Assembly (NCBI RefSeq): GCF_021044685.1
Contig: NZ_CP088014.1
Location: 4,760,001 to 4,824,000, forward strand
DNA length: 64,000 nt
Source: Bradyrhizobium daqingense
GTDB lineage: Bacteria; Pseudomonadota; Alphaproteobacteria; Rhizobiales; Xanthobacteraceae
Reading direction: 5' to 3'
The position numbers were made by a program, and so were the translations under genes. Shown here piece after piece: positions 52,070-60,539 of the stretch; position 1 is the stretch's first letter, and the number at the start of each line of letters is the position of its first letter. The notes under the pieces were generated by a model. It had not been told where the DNA came from and ran no database searches. It saw nothing but the letters and a program-made list of their open reading frames with translations.

Positions 52070-53191
52070 ATGTGCTGCACGTCGCAGCTCTCCGGGACAC
52101 GGCAGGTGGTTGGAGGAGCCCGGATTCGCCGGACGACGGCCAAGGTCGCGAGCATCGTCGTGTTGATCCTGGTGGCGACGCCCGCTTATGCCCAACTCGT
52201 CCCGCCGCCGCCTCCCACCCCGTCGGCCAATTCGGCCAATGACGATCAGTCGGCCGGCAACAGCGCGCTCAATCTCGGCTCGAATTTCCTGGAGCGCCTC
52301 GGCAACCAGGCATCCGGCGGCGTCAACCGGGCGTTCCGCAGCAATCCCGGCGGCGGCGGCGCGTCGGCCGCCACCGAAGATCCGCGCTACCGCACCTGGT
52401 TCGAGGGCTACGGCATCTCGGTGCGAACGGACGCGCAAGGAGACTTCGTCGGCGACAAGCGCAAGACCGTTGGTGGCGTCGCCGGTTTTGGCGCGCGCGT
52501 TGCGCCCGGTGTCAATCTCGGCTTTTCGGTCGATCAGAGCCACACCGACATCGACGTGCCGCTGGCGCTGCAATCGGCGACGCTCGACCTGACCCAAGTC
52601 GGCTTTAGCGGCTCGGTCGACAAAGGCCCCTGGACCTGGGCTTTTGCGGTGGTGCATGGCTTCGGCAAGGTCCGCTCCAGCCGCGACACTGGCCTCGGCC
52701 TTGCGACGGCAGGCTATCGCGCGGCGGTGGACGGTGCGCTGACCGAGATCAGCTATTACTGGACCAAGGACCAGATGCGCCTCGTGCCCAAGGGGGCGCT
52801 CGAATATGTGCGCGCCACCAGCGCCGCGTTCCAGGAGGCCGGCGGCCTCGATCCGCTCAACGTCGGCGCGACTGCGCTGTCCCGCGCGCGCCTCATGATC
52901 GGGGCCGAGATCGGCCGCTACTTCATCGTCGACCAAAGGATCTTGGACCTGTCTGCCTACGGCAAGTTCGTCGACAATTTCCACCAGGACCTTGGATCGA
53001 TCCAGGTCAGCCTGGGAGCCCAGAGCATCGTCGTTCCCGGCATCGGTGAGAGCCGTTACGGTGCGGATGCCGGCGCCTCAGTCTCGCTCAGCTTGACCAA
53101 CGTGGCGCGGCTCTATGTCAATTACGACGGCAAGTTCCGCAGAGAGCTCACCTCGCACCAGGGCATGGTCGGCTTCGAATACAAATGGTAG
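52070..53191 (+). CDS. Autotransporter-type outer-membrane barrel protein
   Basis: A 373-residue exported protein. A signal sequence ends near VATPAYAQ; the mature N-terminus is Pro/Ser/Asn-rich, then comes a barrel domain from about residue 115 (RYRTWFEGYGISVRTDAQGD) with alternating strands to the terminal aromatic Trp (GMVGFEYKW). It lacks a long passenger domain, so it is either a stand-alone barrel or has a very small exposed part. Start at MCCTSQ by signal-peptide fit; further upstream ATGs would give an unusually long leader. Confidence 0.8.
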   Translation: MCCTSQLSGTRQVVGGARIRRTTAKVASIVVLILVATPAYAQLVPPPPPTPSANSANDDQSAGNSALNLGSNFLERLGNQASGGVNRAFRSNPGGGGASAATEDPRYRTWFEGYGISVRTDAQGDFVGDKRKTVGGVAGFGARVAPGVNLGFSVDQSHTDIDVPLALQSATLDLTQVGFSGSVDKGPWTWAFAVVHGFGKVRSSRDTGLGLATAGYRAAVDGALTEISYYWTKDQMRLVPKGALEYVRATSAAFQEAGGLDPLNVGATALSRARLMIGAEIGRYFIVDQRILDLSAYGKFVDNFHQDLGSIQVSLGAQSIVVPGIGESRYGADAGASVSLSLTNVARLYVNYDGKFRRELTSHQGMVGFEYKW

Positions 53192-53192
53192 C

Positions 53193-54233
53193 TCACGCCG
53201 GCGTCGCCGCCACATACCCCGTCAGCCCAAACCCCTCGCGCGCGGCTGTCATCATGGGCACCAGCGCGTTCGGATGGATGAACTCGTCGCGGAAGCAGGG
53301 ATAGGTTCTGGGATCGAAGATCTTCTTCAGCCAGTCCACGACGATCTTGTGCCGCTCCGAGCTGCGGAACTCCTTGTGATAGGTCAGCCAGAGATCGGCG
53401 TGATGGCTGACGCCGAGATCGACGGCGACGAGTGGCGCGCCGAGCGCGATCGACACCGTCGGCAGGAAGCCGATGCCGGCGCCGCGCTCGACGGCATAGA
53501 GCACGCCGACCGAAGAGTTGGTCTTGATCCCGACGATACCCTCCAGCGATGTCAGCCCGAGCACGCGGGCATAGGCGCCGTCGTCGACCTGCGGCGCGCT
53601 CTGCTTGATGATGCGATGGTTCTTCAGTTCGGCCAGCGTCGCCGGCACGCCGTAGAGGTTCTCGTATTCCTTGGAGACGAACGGATAGATGTGGAGACGG
53701 CCGAGCTTGGCGACGATCAGATCCGGATTGGTCGGCGGCTCCAACTGGATAGCGATGTCGGATTCCAGCCGCGCGACGTCGGCCTGCTCCATCGCGCAGC
53801 GCAGGTCGACCGTGATCTTGCGATAGGTCTTCTGGAAATCGATCAGGCGCGGCAGGATCCAGAAATTGCCGGGCCCCTCCGTCACCGCGACGCGTACCGT
53901 GCCGGCGGCGTCGCTGGACGAGCGCGAGGCGCGGCGGAAGACGTTGAAGGCGTGACGCTCCATATGCGCGACGTCGGCGATCATCGCGGTGCCTTCGTCG
54001 CTGAGCGTGAGCCCGCTCTGGTCGCGCAGGAACAGCTTGCAGCCGATGCTCTCCTCGAGCCGATCGATCCTGCGCATCAAGGTGGTGGAGGTGAGCCCGA
54101 GCTCTTCGGCCGCATTGCGGAAACTTTTATATTTTGCGCACGCTAAAAACAGCTTCAAATCGTCCCAGGACGCACCCAGGGCTTCTTCACGGTGCTGCAT
54201 CATCGCAGCACCCCGGTGCAATAACTGCTGCAT
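53193..54233 (-). CDS. LysR family transcriptional regulator
   Basis: About 346 residues. The N-terminal winged helix reads SFRNAAEELGLTSTTLMRRI and EESIGCKLFLRDQSGLTLSD; the rest is the periplasmic-binding-protein-like effector domain. Possible starts are 54233 (used), 54203 and a TTG at 54248. It ends one base from the barrel-protein gene, convergent. It is divergent from two acyltransferase-like genes, which it most likely controls. Confidence 0.88.
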   Translation of the reverse strand: MQQLLHRGAAMMQHREEALGASWDDLKLFLACAKYKSFRNAAEELGLTSTTLMRRIDRLEESIGCKLFLRDQSGLTLSDEGTAMIADVAHMERHAFNVFRRASRSSSDAAGTVRVAVTEGPGNFWILPRLIDFQKTYRKITVDLRCAMEQADVARLESDIAIQLEPPTNPDLIVAKLGRLHIYPFVSKEYENLYGVPATLAELKNHRIIKQSAPQVDDGAYARVLGLTSLEGIVGIKTNSSVGVLYAVERGAGIGFLPTVSIALGAPLVAVDLGVSHHADLWLTYHKEFRSSERHKIVVDWLKKIFDPRTYPCFRDEFIHPNALVPMMTAAREGFGLTGYVAATPA

Positions 54234-54248
54234 ACTCTTGATCCCCAA

Positions 54249-54272
54249 CCGCTAAGGTCGTCCTCGTAGCGG
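54249..54272. promoter_or_regulatory. Candidate LysR-type binding site
   Basis: CCGCTA (54249-54254) and TAGCGG (54267-54272) form an inverted repeat with a 12-base spacer in the 77-base region between the LysR gene and the acyltransferase-like operon. The spacing fits LysR-type sites. Supported by position and symmetry only. Confidence 0.45.
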
Positions 54273-54310
54273 GGTACTAAAGCCGCAAACGATAGAGGGA
54301 CGATATCGGT

Positions 54311-54922
54311 ATGGAAAGGGGCTCGTTTGCCGCAAGGCATGATTTCGATGCGCTGCCGCTGAGTCCGGATGTCGATGTCCGTTGCGCGCAATTTTCCGAA
54401 ATCGCCGCGCTTTCGGAGATGGCGCATCGCCTTGTGCCGGGGGTGCAGATCGGCTCGGCCGAGCTTGCAAGATATTTCACGTTCGATCCCGAGAGCATCC
54501 TGACCTTCAGCCGCAACGGCCGTCTGCTCGGCGGCATGGCCTTCCTGTTCCTCAACGAGCGCGGCCACGATGCGCTGCTGCTCGACGAGATCTGCCTCAC
54601 CGCGCCCGAGACGCGCTATCTCGCTTCGGCGAAGGACGACGTTGCGGCCATCTACATCTGGGCGATCGCGGCGACGGGGCGCGGTATCGCCGGCCTCGGC
54701 AAGGCTGCGGCTCATCTGCGACAGCTAAGGTTTCGTGGCGCCGATTGCTATGCGCAGCCGTCAACCGTGGCCGGACGCGACATCATGAGGGCGACGGGCT
54801 TTGCGCCGGTCCCGAGTTTCCAGCCCGACCTCTGGTGCTACGAGCGCCCCTGGCATCGCCCGCCCATGCGCATGCCGGGTGCGATCATCCAAGCAAGGAG
54901 TTTTGCAGATGCATGGTACTAG
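54311..54922 (+). CDS. Acyltransferase-like protein of unknown function
   Basis: A 203-residue soluble protein. Its core (ILTFSRNGRLLGGMAFLFLN, then ALLLDEICLTAPETRYLA and GIAGLGKAAAHLRQLRFRGADCYAQP) has the strand and helix pattern of a GNAT-fold acyltransferase, though no full cofactor motif is evident. It overlaps the next gene by 14 bases, so the two are translated together. Function unknown; the pairing with a second GNAT protein is unusual and suggests a two-protein enzyme. Confidence 0.65.
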   Translation: MERGSFAARHDFDALPLSPDVDVRCAQFSEIAALSEMAHRLVPGVQIGSAELARYFTFDPESILTFSRNGRLLGGMAFLFLNERGHDALLLDEICLTAPETRYLASAKDDVAAIYIWAIAATGRGIAGLGKAAAHLRQLRFRGADCYAQPSTVAGRDIMRATGFAPVPSFQPDLWCYERPWHRPPMRMPGAIIQARSFADAWY

Positions 54923-55529
54923 AATTCCTCTCGCCAAGCCCGACTCCCGCGCCATCTCGATCCGCCTTGCGCGCGACCCCAGCGATCTCATGCTGGTCAC
55001 CGCCATCCGGTCTGCGGTCTATCTCGCCGAGCAGGATTGTCCGTTCGAGGAGGAGTTCGACGGCAACGACATGGTCGCCGCGCATTTCATCGGCTTCGTC
55101 GGCAGCGAGCCCGCGGGCTGCTTGCGGGTCCGTTTCTTCGGCGATTTCGCCAAGGTGGAGCGGCTTGCGGTTCGTCACCAGTACCGCCGCTCGCGCGTCT
55201 CGTTCAAGCTGGTGCAGGCGAGCGTCGACTACGTCAAGCGCAAGGGCTTTCGCAAGATCTACGGCCAAGCGCAGGACCGGCTGGTCGATTTCTGGGCTCA
55301 TTTCGGCGCCAAGCCGCTCGGCCACAACCGCAAGATCACCTTCTCCGATTTCTCCTATACGGAGATGCTGCTGGAGATCGAGCCGGGGCCGGACGCCATC
55401 ACGCTGGACAGCGATCCCTATGTGATCATCCGGCCCGAGGGCGATTGGGACCGGCCGGGCGTGCTCGACGCCTCCGCGGGGCGGGCGGTGACCTCGCCGC
55501 TGCGGGACCTCGCGGTCGCCGAACGCTGA
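54909..55529 (+). CDS. GNAT family N-acyltransferase
   Basis: A 206-residue GNAT protein with MVAAHFIGFVGSEPAGCLRV and VERLAVRHQYRRSRVSFKLV. The usual acyl-CoA loop Q/RxxGxG/A is replaced by RRSRVS, so an acyl donor other than acetyl-CoA (for example acyl-ACP) is possible. The start MHGTRIPLAKP is supported by AAGGAG eight bases upstream and overlaps the previous gene. It is followed after 25 bases by the isochorismatase-fold gene. Donor and acceptor unknown. Confidence 0.8.
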   Translation: MHGTRIPLAKPDSRAISIRLARDPSDLMLVTAIRSAVYLAEQDCPFEEEFDGNDMVAAHFIGFVGSEPAGCLRVRFFGDFAKVERLAVRHQYRRSRVSFKLVQASVDYVKRKGFRKIYGQAQDRLVDFWAHFGAKPLGHNRKITFSDFSYTEMLLEIEPGPDAITLDSDPYVIIRPEGDWDRPGVLDASAGRAVTSPLRDLAVAER

Positions 55530-55554
55530 AACAGGTGCAGCTCAACGCAAGACG

Positions 55555-56118
55555 ATGCCGGTCTCCATCCACGATGATCCGCCGATCCTGATCTGCGCGG
55601 ATCTCCAGATCGAATATCTCACCCCAGGGCGTCGCCACGTCATCCTCGACGGCGACGCCGCCACCGCGCGCTGTTTGGAACTGCTGACGCTGTGGCGCAG
55701 CAATCTCTGGCCGGTGATGCATCTGAAGCGCATCGCGCAGGCGGCCTGGTTCAATCCGGCATCCAAGCTGACCGATTGGATCGCCGAGGCAAAGCCGCGT
55801 CCGGGCGAAATGACGTTCGAGCATCCGCTACCGTCGGCCTACAGCTCGTCGCGGTTTGGGGACTACATGTCCAATATCCGCAATGTGCGCTGCGTCCTGG
55901 CCGGCTTTTCCCTCGACGAGACCATCCTGGCCACCGCCGTGGACGGGTTTCACCGCAGCCATCGCTATGAAGTGGTCACCGACGCCGTGGCCTGTCGTCA
56001 GCCGGGCAGTGGCGATGCCGCCGCCTACCAGCGTGCAGTAGTGAATGTCGTCGGGAATTTTGCTACGATCCGTTCCAGCGCCGAACTGATCAGAACCAGC
56101 GGCGCCGTTGCGGTGTAG
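55555..56118 (+). CDS. Isochorismatase-fold protein lacking catalytic residues
   Basis: A 187-residue protein of the isochorismatase/cysteine-hydrolase fold. The Asp of the triad is present (Asp16 in ILICADLQIEY). By alignment from memory the Lys position is Glu89 (TFEHPLPSAY) and the Cys position is Thr123 in AGFSLDETILATAVD. Two of three catalytic residues are therefore changed and it is probably not a hydrolase. A binding or regulatory role in the acyltransferase operon is likely. Confidence 0.72.
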   Translation: MPVSIHDDPPILICADLQIEYLTPGRRHVILDGDAATARCLELLTLWRSNLWPVMHLKRIAQAAWFNPASKLTDWIAEAKPRPGEMTFEHPLPSAYSSSRFGDYMSNIRNVRCVLAGFSLDETILATAVDGFHRSHRYEVVTDAVACRQPGSGDAAAYQRAVVNVVGNFATIRSSAELIRTSGAVAV

Positions 56119-56149
56119 GCGGCCGCGATCGGCGGGTGGGGTTGCGACA

Positions 56150-56317
56150 TTGTCACGGGGAGAACGGCTCAAGGAGCTGGCAAGCGATCTGTCGCGGGCC
56201 GTCGAGACGGCGCGCCGCATCGGCCTGCCCACGACGGTCTATCTGCTCTCGATGGCGCTGGTCGAGGTGAGGGAGGCCGTCGCCGACAACGATGGGGATG
56301 ACGATGATGCGGCCTGA
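56150..56317 (+). CDS. Small helical protein of unknown function
   Basis: A 55-residue frame from a TTG start (LSRGERLKELASDLSRAVET) with ARRIGLPTTVYLLSMALVEV and an acidic tail of Asp residues. It is amphipathic and helical and may bind a partner. Its neighbours suggest it belongs to the acyltransferase operon. The TTG start is uncertain; another TTG at 56108 is in frame and overlaps the previous gene's end. Confidence 0.5.
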   Translation: MSRGERLKELASDLSRAVETARRIGLPTTVYLLSMALVEVREAVADNDGDDDDAA

Positions 56318-56433
56318 GAGCCGTTCGAATGCCGGCATGCGGCTTTGTGCAACGCTGCTGAGCGCTTGCTGCCGCCGAATTGGCGTTGCAAGCTTCGTCT
56401 CACCGCAATAGCCAAGTAGCTTGGTCTTCCAAG

Positions 56434-56452
56434 TCACTTGATCATCAAGTGA
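56434..56452. promoter_or_regulatory. Palindromic operator candidate before the aminotransferase
   Basis: TCACTTGAT-C-ATCAAGTGA is a perfect 9-base inverted repeat with a single central base, 46 bases before the aminotransferase start. Palindromes like this are typical of GntR- or TetR-type repressor sites. No regulator gene is adjacent. Confidence 0.55.
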
Positions 56453-56498
56453 TGATGCCGGCCGTGCCGGCGACGTCACGACTGTAAGGATCCCTGCA

Positions 56499-57881
56499 AT
56501 GTCCATGCTGCCCAATTCGCAAGAGGCCCGGGATGTGGCTTACCAGCTCCATCCCTACACCAACGCACGCACCCATCAGCAGGCCGGTCCGCTCGTGATC
56601 GAGCGCGGCGAGGGGCCGTACGTGTTCGATGCGTCGGGCAAACGCTATTTCGAGGCGATGGCCGGCCTGTGGAGCGTCGGGCTCGGCTTCAACGAGAAGC
56701 GTCTCGTCGAGGCCGCGCACAAGCAGATGCAAGCATTGCCGTTTTATCATACGTTCTCGGCCAAGTCGCACGGGCCCTCGATCGACCTCGCTGAGAAGCT
56801 GGTCGCGCTCGCGCCTGTCACAATGAGCAAGGTGTTCTTCACCAATTCCGGCTCGGAAGCGAACGATACGGTCCTGAAGCTGATTGCCTACCGCTCCAAT
56901 GCGCTCGGCCAGCCGCAGCGCAAGAAGGTCATCAGCCGGATGCGCGCCTATCATGGCGTGACCATTGCCTCGGCCAGCCTCACCGGCCTGCCGAACAATC
57001 ACCGCTCATTCGACCTGCCGCTGCCGAACATCCTGCACACCGGCTCGCCGCATTTCTACAAGGACGGCGCGCCCGGCGAGAGCGAGGAGGCGTTCGCGAC
57101 ACGGCGGGCTGAGGAGCTCGACGCGCTAATCCAGAAGGAAGGGCCGGATACGATCGCGGCCTTTTTCGGCGAGCCCGTGATGGGGGCGGGCGGGGTCATC
57201 GTGCCGCCGGCGACCTATTGGGACAAGATCCAGGCGGTCCTGAGGAAGTACGACATCCTGCTGGTCGCCGACGAGGTGATCTGCGGGTTCGGCCGCACTG
57301 GCAAGATGTTCGGTTGCGAGACCTATGGCATCAAGCCCGATGCGATCGTGGTCTCCAAGCAGATCACCTCGAGCTATTTCCCGCTGTCGGCGATCATCCT
57401 GAACGACCGCATGTTCGAGCCGATCGCGGACGAGAGCAACAAGATCGGCGTGCTCGGCCACGGCTTCACCGCGGGCGGTCATCCCGTCGGCTCGGCCATT
57501 GCGCTGGAGAATCTGAAGATCATCGAGGAGCGCGGCCTCGTCGCACATGCCGCCGAACTCGGCGGCACCATGCAGGCCAAGCTGCGCGAGCTCACCAGCC
57601 ATCCGCTGGTCGGCGAGGTCCGCGGCGTCGGCATGATCGCAGCGATCGAGCTCGTGCTCGACAAGGGCCGCAAGACGGCAGCCGCAACGCCCGGCGCCGT
57701 CGGCGGCATCGCCAGCCGCATGCTTCAGGAACGCGGCGTGATCTCCCGCAACATGCTCGATGCCATCGCCATCTGCCCGCCGCTGATCTCAACCAAGGCC
57801 CAGATCGACGAGCTGGTCGCCGCGATCTCGGGCGTGCTGGAGGACATGAAGGGCGAGGTGGCGAAGCTGACGCCGGCGTAG
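56499..57881 (+). CDS. Class III PLP-dependent aminotransferase (omega-amino acid type)
   Basis: A 460-residue fold-type I aminotransferase. It has FTNSGSEANDTVLKLI, the substrate and cofactor motif LLVADEVICGFGRTGKMFG and the pyridoxal-binding lysine in VVSKQITSSYFPLSA. The sequence resembles omega-amino acid:pyruvate or diamine:pyruvate enzymes (SpuC-like), which use amines such as putrescine or beta-alanine. AAGGATCC lies upstream; an ATG at 56505 is also possible. The substrate is inferred from family only. Confidence 0.9.
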   Translation: MSMLPNSQEARDVAYQLHPYTNARTHQQAGPLVIERGEGPYVFDASGKRYFEAMAGLWSVGLGFNEKRLVEAAHKQMQALPFYHTFSAKSHGPSIDLAEKLVALAPVTMSKVFFTNSGSEANDTVLKLIAYRSNALGQPQRKKVISRMRAYHGVTIASASLTGLPNNHRSFDLPLPNILHTGSPHFYKDGAPGESEEAFATRRAEELDALIQKEGPDTIAAFFGEPVMGAGGVIVPPATYWDKIQAVLRKYDILLVADEVICGFGRTGKMFGCETYGIKPDAIVVSKQITSSYFPLSAIILNDRMFEPIADESNKIGVLGHGFTAGGHPVGSAIALENLKIIEERGLVAHAAELGGTMQAKLRELTSHPLVGEVRGVGMIAAIELVLDKGRKTAAATPGAVGGIASRMLQERGVISRNMLDAIAICPPLISTKAQIDELVAAISGVLEDMKGEVAKLTPA

Positions 57882-57896
57882 GGCACCCGGCTGCGT

Positions 57897-58019
57897 CGTC
57901 GTTGCGAGCCAACGGGTCCGCGCGAAGCGCGGCCCGATGACAGGCTCCGCGAAGCAATCCAGAATCCCTCCTCGGAAACAGTCTGGATTGCTTCGTCGCA
58001 AGACCTCCTCGCAACGACG
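57897..58019. repeat. Dispersed palindromic repeat, larger copy
   Basis: Outer arms CGTCGTTGCGAG (57897-57908) and CTCGCAACGACG (58008-58019) are a perfect 12-base inverted repeat. Inside is a second perfect pair, GAAGCAATCCAGA (57951-57963) and TCTGGATTGCTTC (57982-57994). The ends match, apart from one base, the element at 12894. It fills the gap between convergent aminotransferase and ribonuclease D genes and could act as their shared terminator. Confidence 0.75.
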
Positions 58020-58031
58020 ATGGAGGGGCAG

Positions 58032-59180
58032 CTACGCCCGCTGCACCCCGATCACGCGGCCTTTCTCGATCGCGAGCGCCAGCTCGCCGCGCTTCAGTTT
58101 CAGCGCGGCATCGCCGAACAGTTCGCGGCGCCAGCCGCGTAGCGCCGGCACATCGGCCTCGTCGTCGGCTGCGATCTCTTCGAGGTCGTCGACGGTCGCA
58201 ATCACCTTGCTCGCCACGGCATGGCGTTCCGCGGTCATGCGCAGCAGCACCTTCAGCAGCTCGACGATCGCGGCGCCATTGTTGTTGTTGCGCGGCTTCT
58301 CCAGCTTGGGCAGCGTGGAGAAATCCCGCGCCAGCCCGCGCTCGACCGCGGCGACGATGTCCGCGCCCCATTTGGATTTCTCAAATCCCTTCGGCACGGA
58401 GCGCAAGTTCGCGAGCTTCTCCAGCGTGTTCGGCGCATGGGTCGCGATGTCCGTGATCGCCTCGTCCCGCAGCACGCGGCCGCGGGGCACGTCACGGCTC
58501 TGCGCCTCCTGCTCGCGCCAGGCCGCGATCTCCATCAGCACCGCGAGGTCCTTGGGCTTGCGCACCCGCGTCTTCAGCCGCTCCCAGGCGCGCTCAGGGT
58601 GGAAATCGTAGGTCCTGGGGGAGGTCAGGACTTCCATTTCGATTGAGACCCATTCGCTGCGGCGCCGTTTCTTGAGGTCGGCGTCGAGCGCTGCAAACAC
58701 GTCGCGCAGATGGGTGACGTCGGACACGGCGTAGTGCATCTGCTCTTTGGTCAGCGGCCGGCGCGACCAGTCGGTGAAGCGGTGGGTCTTGTCCGGCCGG
58801 TGGCCGGTGACCTTCTCGACCAGCTGGTCGTAGGCGATGCTATCGCCATAACCCAGCACCATCGCCGCGACCTGGGTGTCGAACACCGGATGCGGGATGA
58901 TGCCCGCCTGGTGCCAGATGATCTCGATGTCCTGGCGGGCAGCGTGGAAGACCTTCAGCACGCCCTCGTTGCCCATCAGCTCGAAGAACGGCTTGAGGTC
59001 GATGCCCTCGGCCAAGGTGTCGATGACCACGGCTTCCTCGGGGCTGGCCATCTGAACCACGCACAGCAGCGGGTAATAGGTGGTTTCGCGGAGAAACTCG
59101 GTATCGACGGTGATGACGGGATGCTTGGCCAGCCGGCTGCAGGCAGCCGCGAGGTCAGCGGTGGTGGTAATCAAATCCAT
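58032..59180 (-). CDS. rnd: Ribonuclease D
   Basis: A 3'-5' exoribonuclease of the DEDDy group that trims tRNA and other stable RNA. It is 382 residues. Catalytic Asp26 and Glu28 (TVDTEFLRETTYYP), Asp83 (ARQDIEI) and Tyr149/Asp153 (HYAVSDVTHL) are all visible, and the HRDC domains follow. It is a single gene with repeat DNA after its end. Confidence 0.95.
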   Translation of the reverse strand: MDLITTTADLAAACSRLAKHPVITVDTEFLRETTYYPLLCVVQMASPEEAVVIDTLAEGIDLKPFFELMGNEGVLKVFHAARQDIEIIWHQAGIIPHPVFDTQVAAMVLGYGDSIAYDQLVEKVTGHRPDKTHRFTDWSRRPLTKEQMHYAVSDVTHLRDVFAALDADLKKRRRSEWVSIEMEVLTSPRTYDFHPERAWERLKTRVRKPKDLAVLMEIAAWREQEAQSRDVPRGRVLRDEAITDIATHAPNTLEKLANLRSVPKGFEKSKWGADIVAAVERGLARDFSTLPKLEKPRNNNNGAAIVELLKVLLRMTAERHAVASKVIATVDDLEEIAADDEADVPALRGWRRELFGDAALKLKRGELALAIEKGRVIGVQRA

Positions 59181-59296
59181 GAACGGCCCATGACGAGACC
59201 ATCAGCCGTTCTGCCGAAAGCGCAGTGATGTCAAGGGGCTCGATGCGAATTCGACCCTTGCATTTGGGCCGGAACCGGATTCTTCCGACGAAATTC

Positions 59297-59407
59297 CTAT
59301 TCGTAGCGGATCCGCTGTGAGGATTTGCGGGCGCAGGGCAGCGCCACCACCAGCACGCACATGGCGACCAGAGCCAGTCCCAGGAACTCGATAACCAACA
59401 GATCCAC
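59297..59407 (-). CDS. Small membrane peptide
   Basis: A 36-residue frame with GTG start: it reads MDLLVIEFLGLALVAMCVLV then VALPCARKSSQRIRYE, one hydrophobic span followed by a basic end. GGAGA lies seven bases before the GTG. The clean layout (ribosome site, span, positive tail) supports a real small protein. No family is recognised. Confidence 0.5.
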   Translation of the reverse strand: MDLLVIEFLGLALVAMCVLVVALPCARKSSQRIRYE

Positions 59408-59535
59408 GGCGAAATCTCCAGAAACATTGATAGATTTGTCGGGGCTGTGTTGAGGGTCTGTTAATTCCCGTGGTTACCGCCGGCGGGCCGAGCCGGATGG
59501 TGGACGCGGGGTTAACGGCTCCCGCGGGGCCTGCG

Positions 59536-60435
59536 TCACGTCATCAGCTTCGGCAGGGCTGCGGTGAGGGCGTCCACGGCGGCGCGGACTTTTGGCGGCA
59601 AGCGGGGTGAGCGGGGCCACAATGCGTGGCAGTCGTACAGGAATTCGGGCTGCTCCGCGAACAGACCGACCAGTGCGCCGGTCTTAAGGCGCTCGCGGAC
59701 CAGCCAATAGGGCAGCCAGGCGAGGCCCATACCTTGCGCGGCGGCGTCCGCGATCGCCTCGAGATCATCGAGCCTCAGCCGGCCTGACGGCATGATCTCG
59801 CGTGGAGGTTGGCTTTCTTGCGGAAACAGCCACGGCCGGACACGGCCCGAGCGGCGATAGATGATTGCCTGATGCGCGGCGAGATCGTCGATCGATCTGG
59901 GCTTTCCGTTGGCGCGCAGATACGAGCGCGCGCCGCACACCACCATGCGCTGGCTCGCGATGCGCCGTGTGATCAGGCCGGACTGGTCATCGAGATCGCC
60001 GGTCCGGATCGCAAGATCATAGCCGGCCTCGACCATGTCGGCGATCGGGTCGCCGAAGGAGAGGTCAAGATCGAGATGCGGATATTTGCGAGCGAGCTTC
60101 ACCAGCAAGGGCGCGATGCAGTGCCGTCCCAGCAGCGCAGGCATAGTCACGCGCAGCCTGCCGCGCGGCTCGGACAGCCCGTCGGCCACGACGGCGTCGG
60201 CGGCTTCGGCCTCGTTGAGCACCGCGCGGCAGCGCTCGTAGTAGGCTTGGCCAGCCTCGGTCAGGCCCTGGCGCCGCGTGGTGCGGTTAAGGAGGCGAAC
60301 GCCGAGGCGCTCTTCGAGGAAGCGAACATGCTTGCCGACCATCGGCCCCGACATCTCCAGCGCGTCGGCCGCTGCCGCGAACGAGCCGAGATCGACGGCC
60401 CTGACGAACACGGCCATACTGGTCAGGCGGTCCAT
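59536..60435 (-). CDS. LysR family transcriptional regulator
   Basis: A 299-residue regulator; the helix-turn-helix is in SFAAAADALEMSGPMVGKHV with the LysR-typical RLLNRTTRRQGLTEAG. The effector domain follows. It is divergent from the quinone-oxidoreductase gene, 104 bases away, and is most likely its regulator. Such pairs respond to electrophiles or quinones in other bacteria. Confidence 0.92.
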   Translation of the reverse strand: MDRLTSMAVFVRAVDLGSFAAAADALEMSGPMVGKHVRFLEERLGVRLLNRTTRRQGLTEAGQAYYERCRAVLNEAEAADAVVADGLSEPRGRLRVTMPALLGRHCIAPLLVKLARKYPHLDLDLSFGDPIADMVEAGYDLAIRTGDLDDQSGLITRRIASQRMVVCGARSYLRANGKPRSIDDLAAHQAIIYRRSGRVRPWLFPQESQPPREIMPSGRLRLDDLEAIADAAAQGMGLAWLPYWLVRERLKTGALVGLFAEQPEFLYDCHALWPRSPRLPPKVRAAVDALTAALPKLMT

Positions 60436-60539
60436 GATTGAAAACTCCTGGTTTCGACTGTTGGCCTATTCAGGCGATTTATCCGCTTGAGCGCGGCCGG
60501 CATAGCTCGATTCAGTTCAACTGTTTTGGAGTGTAATCC

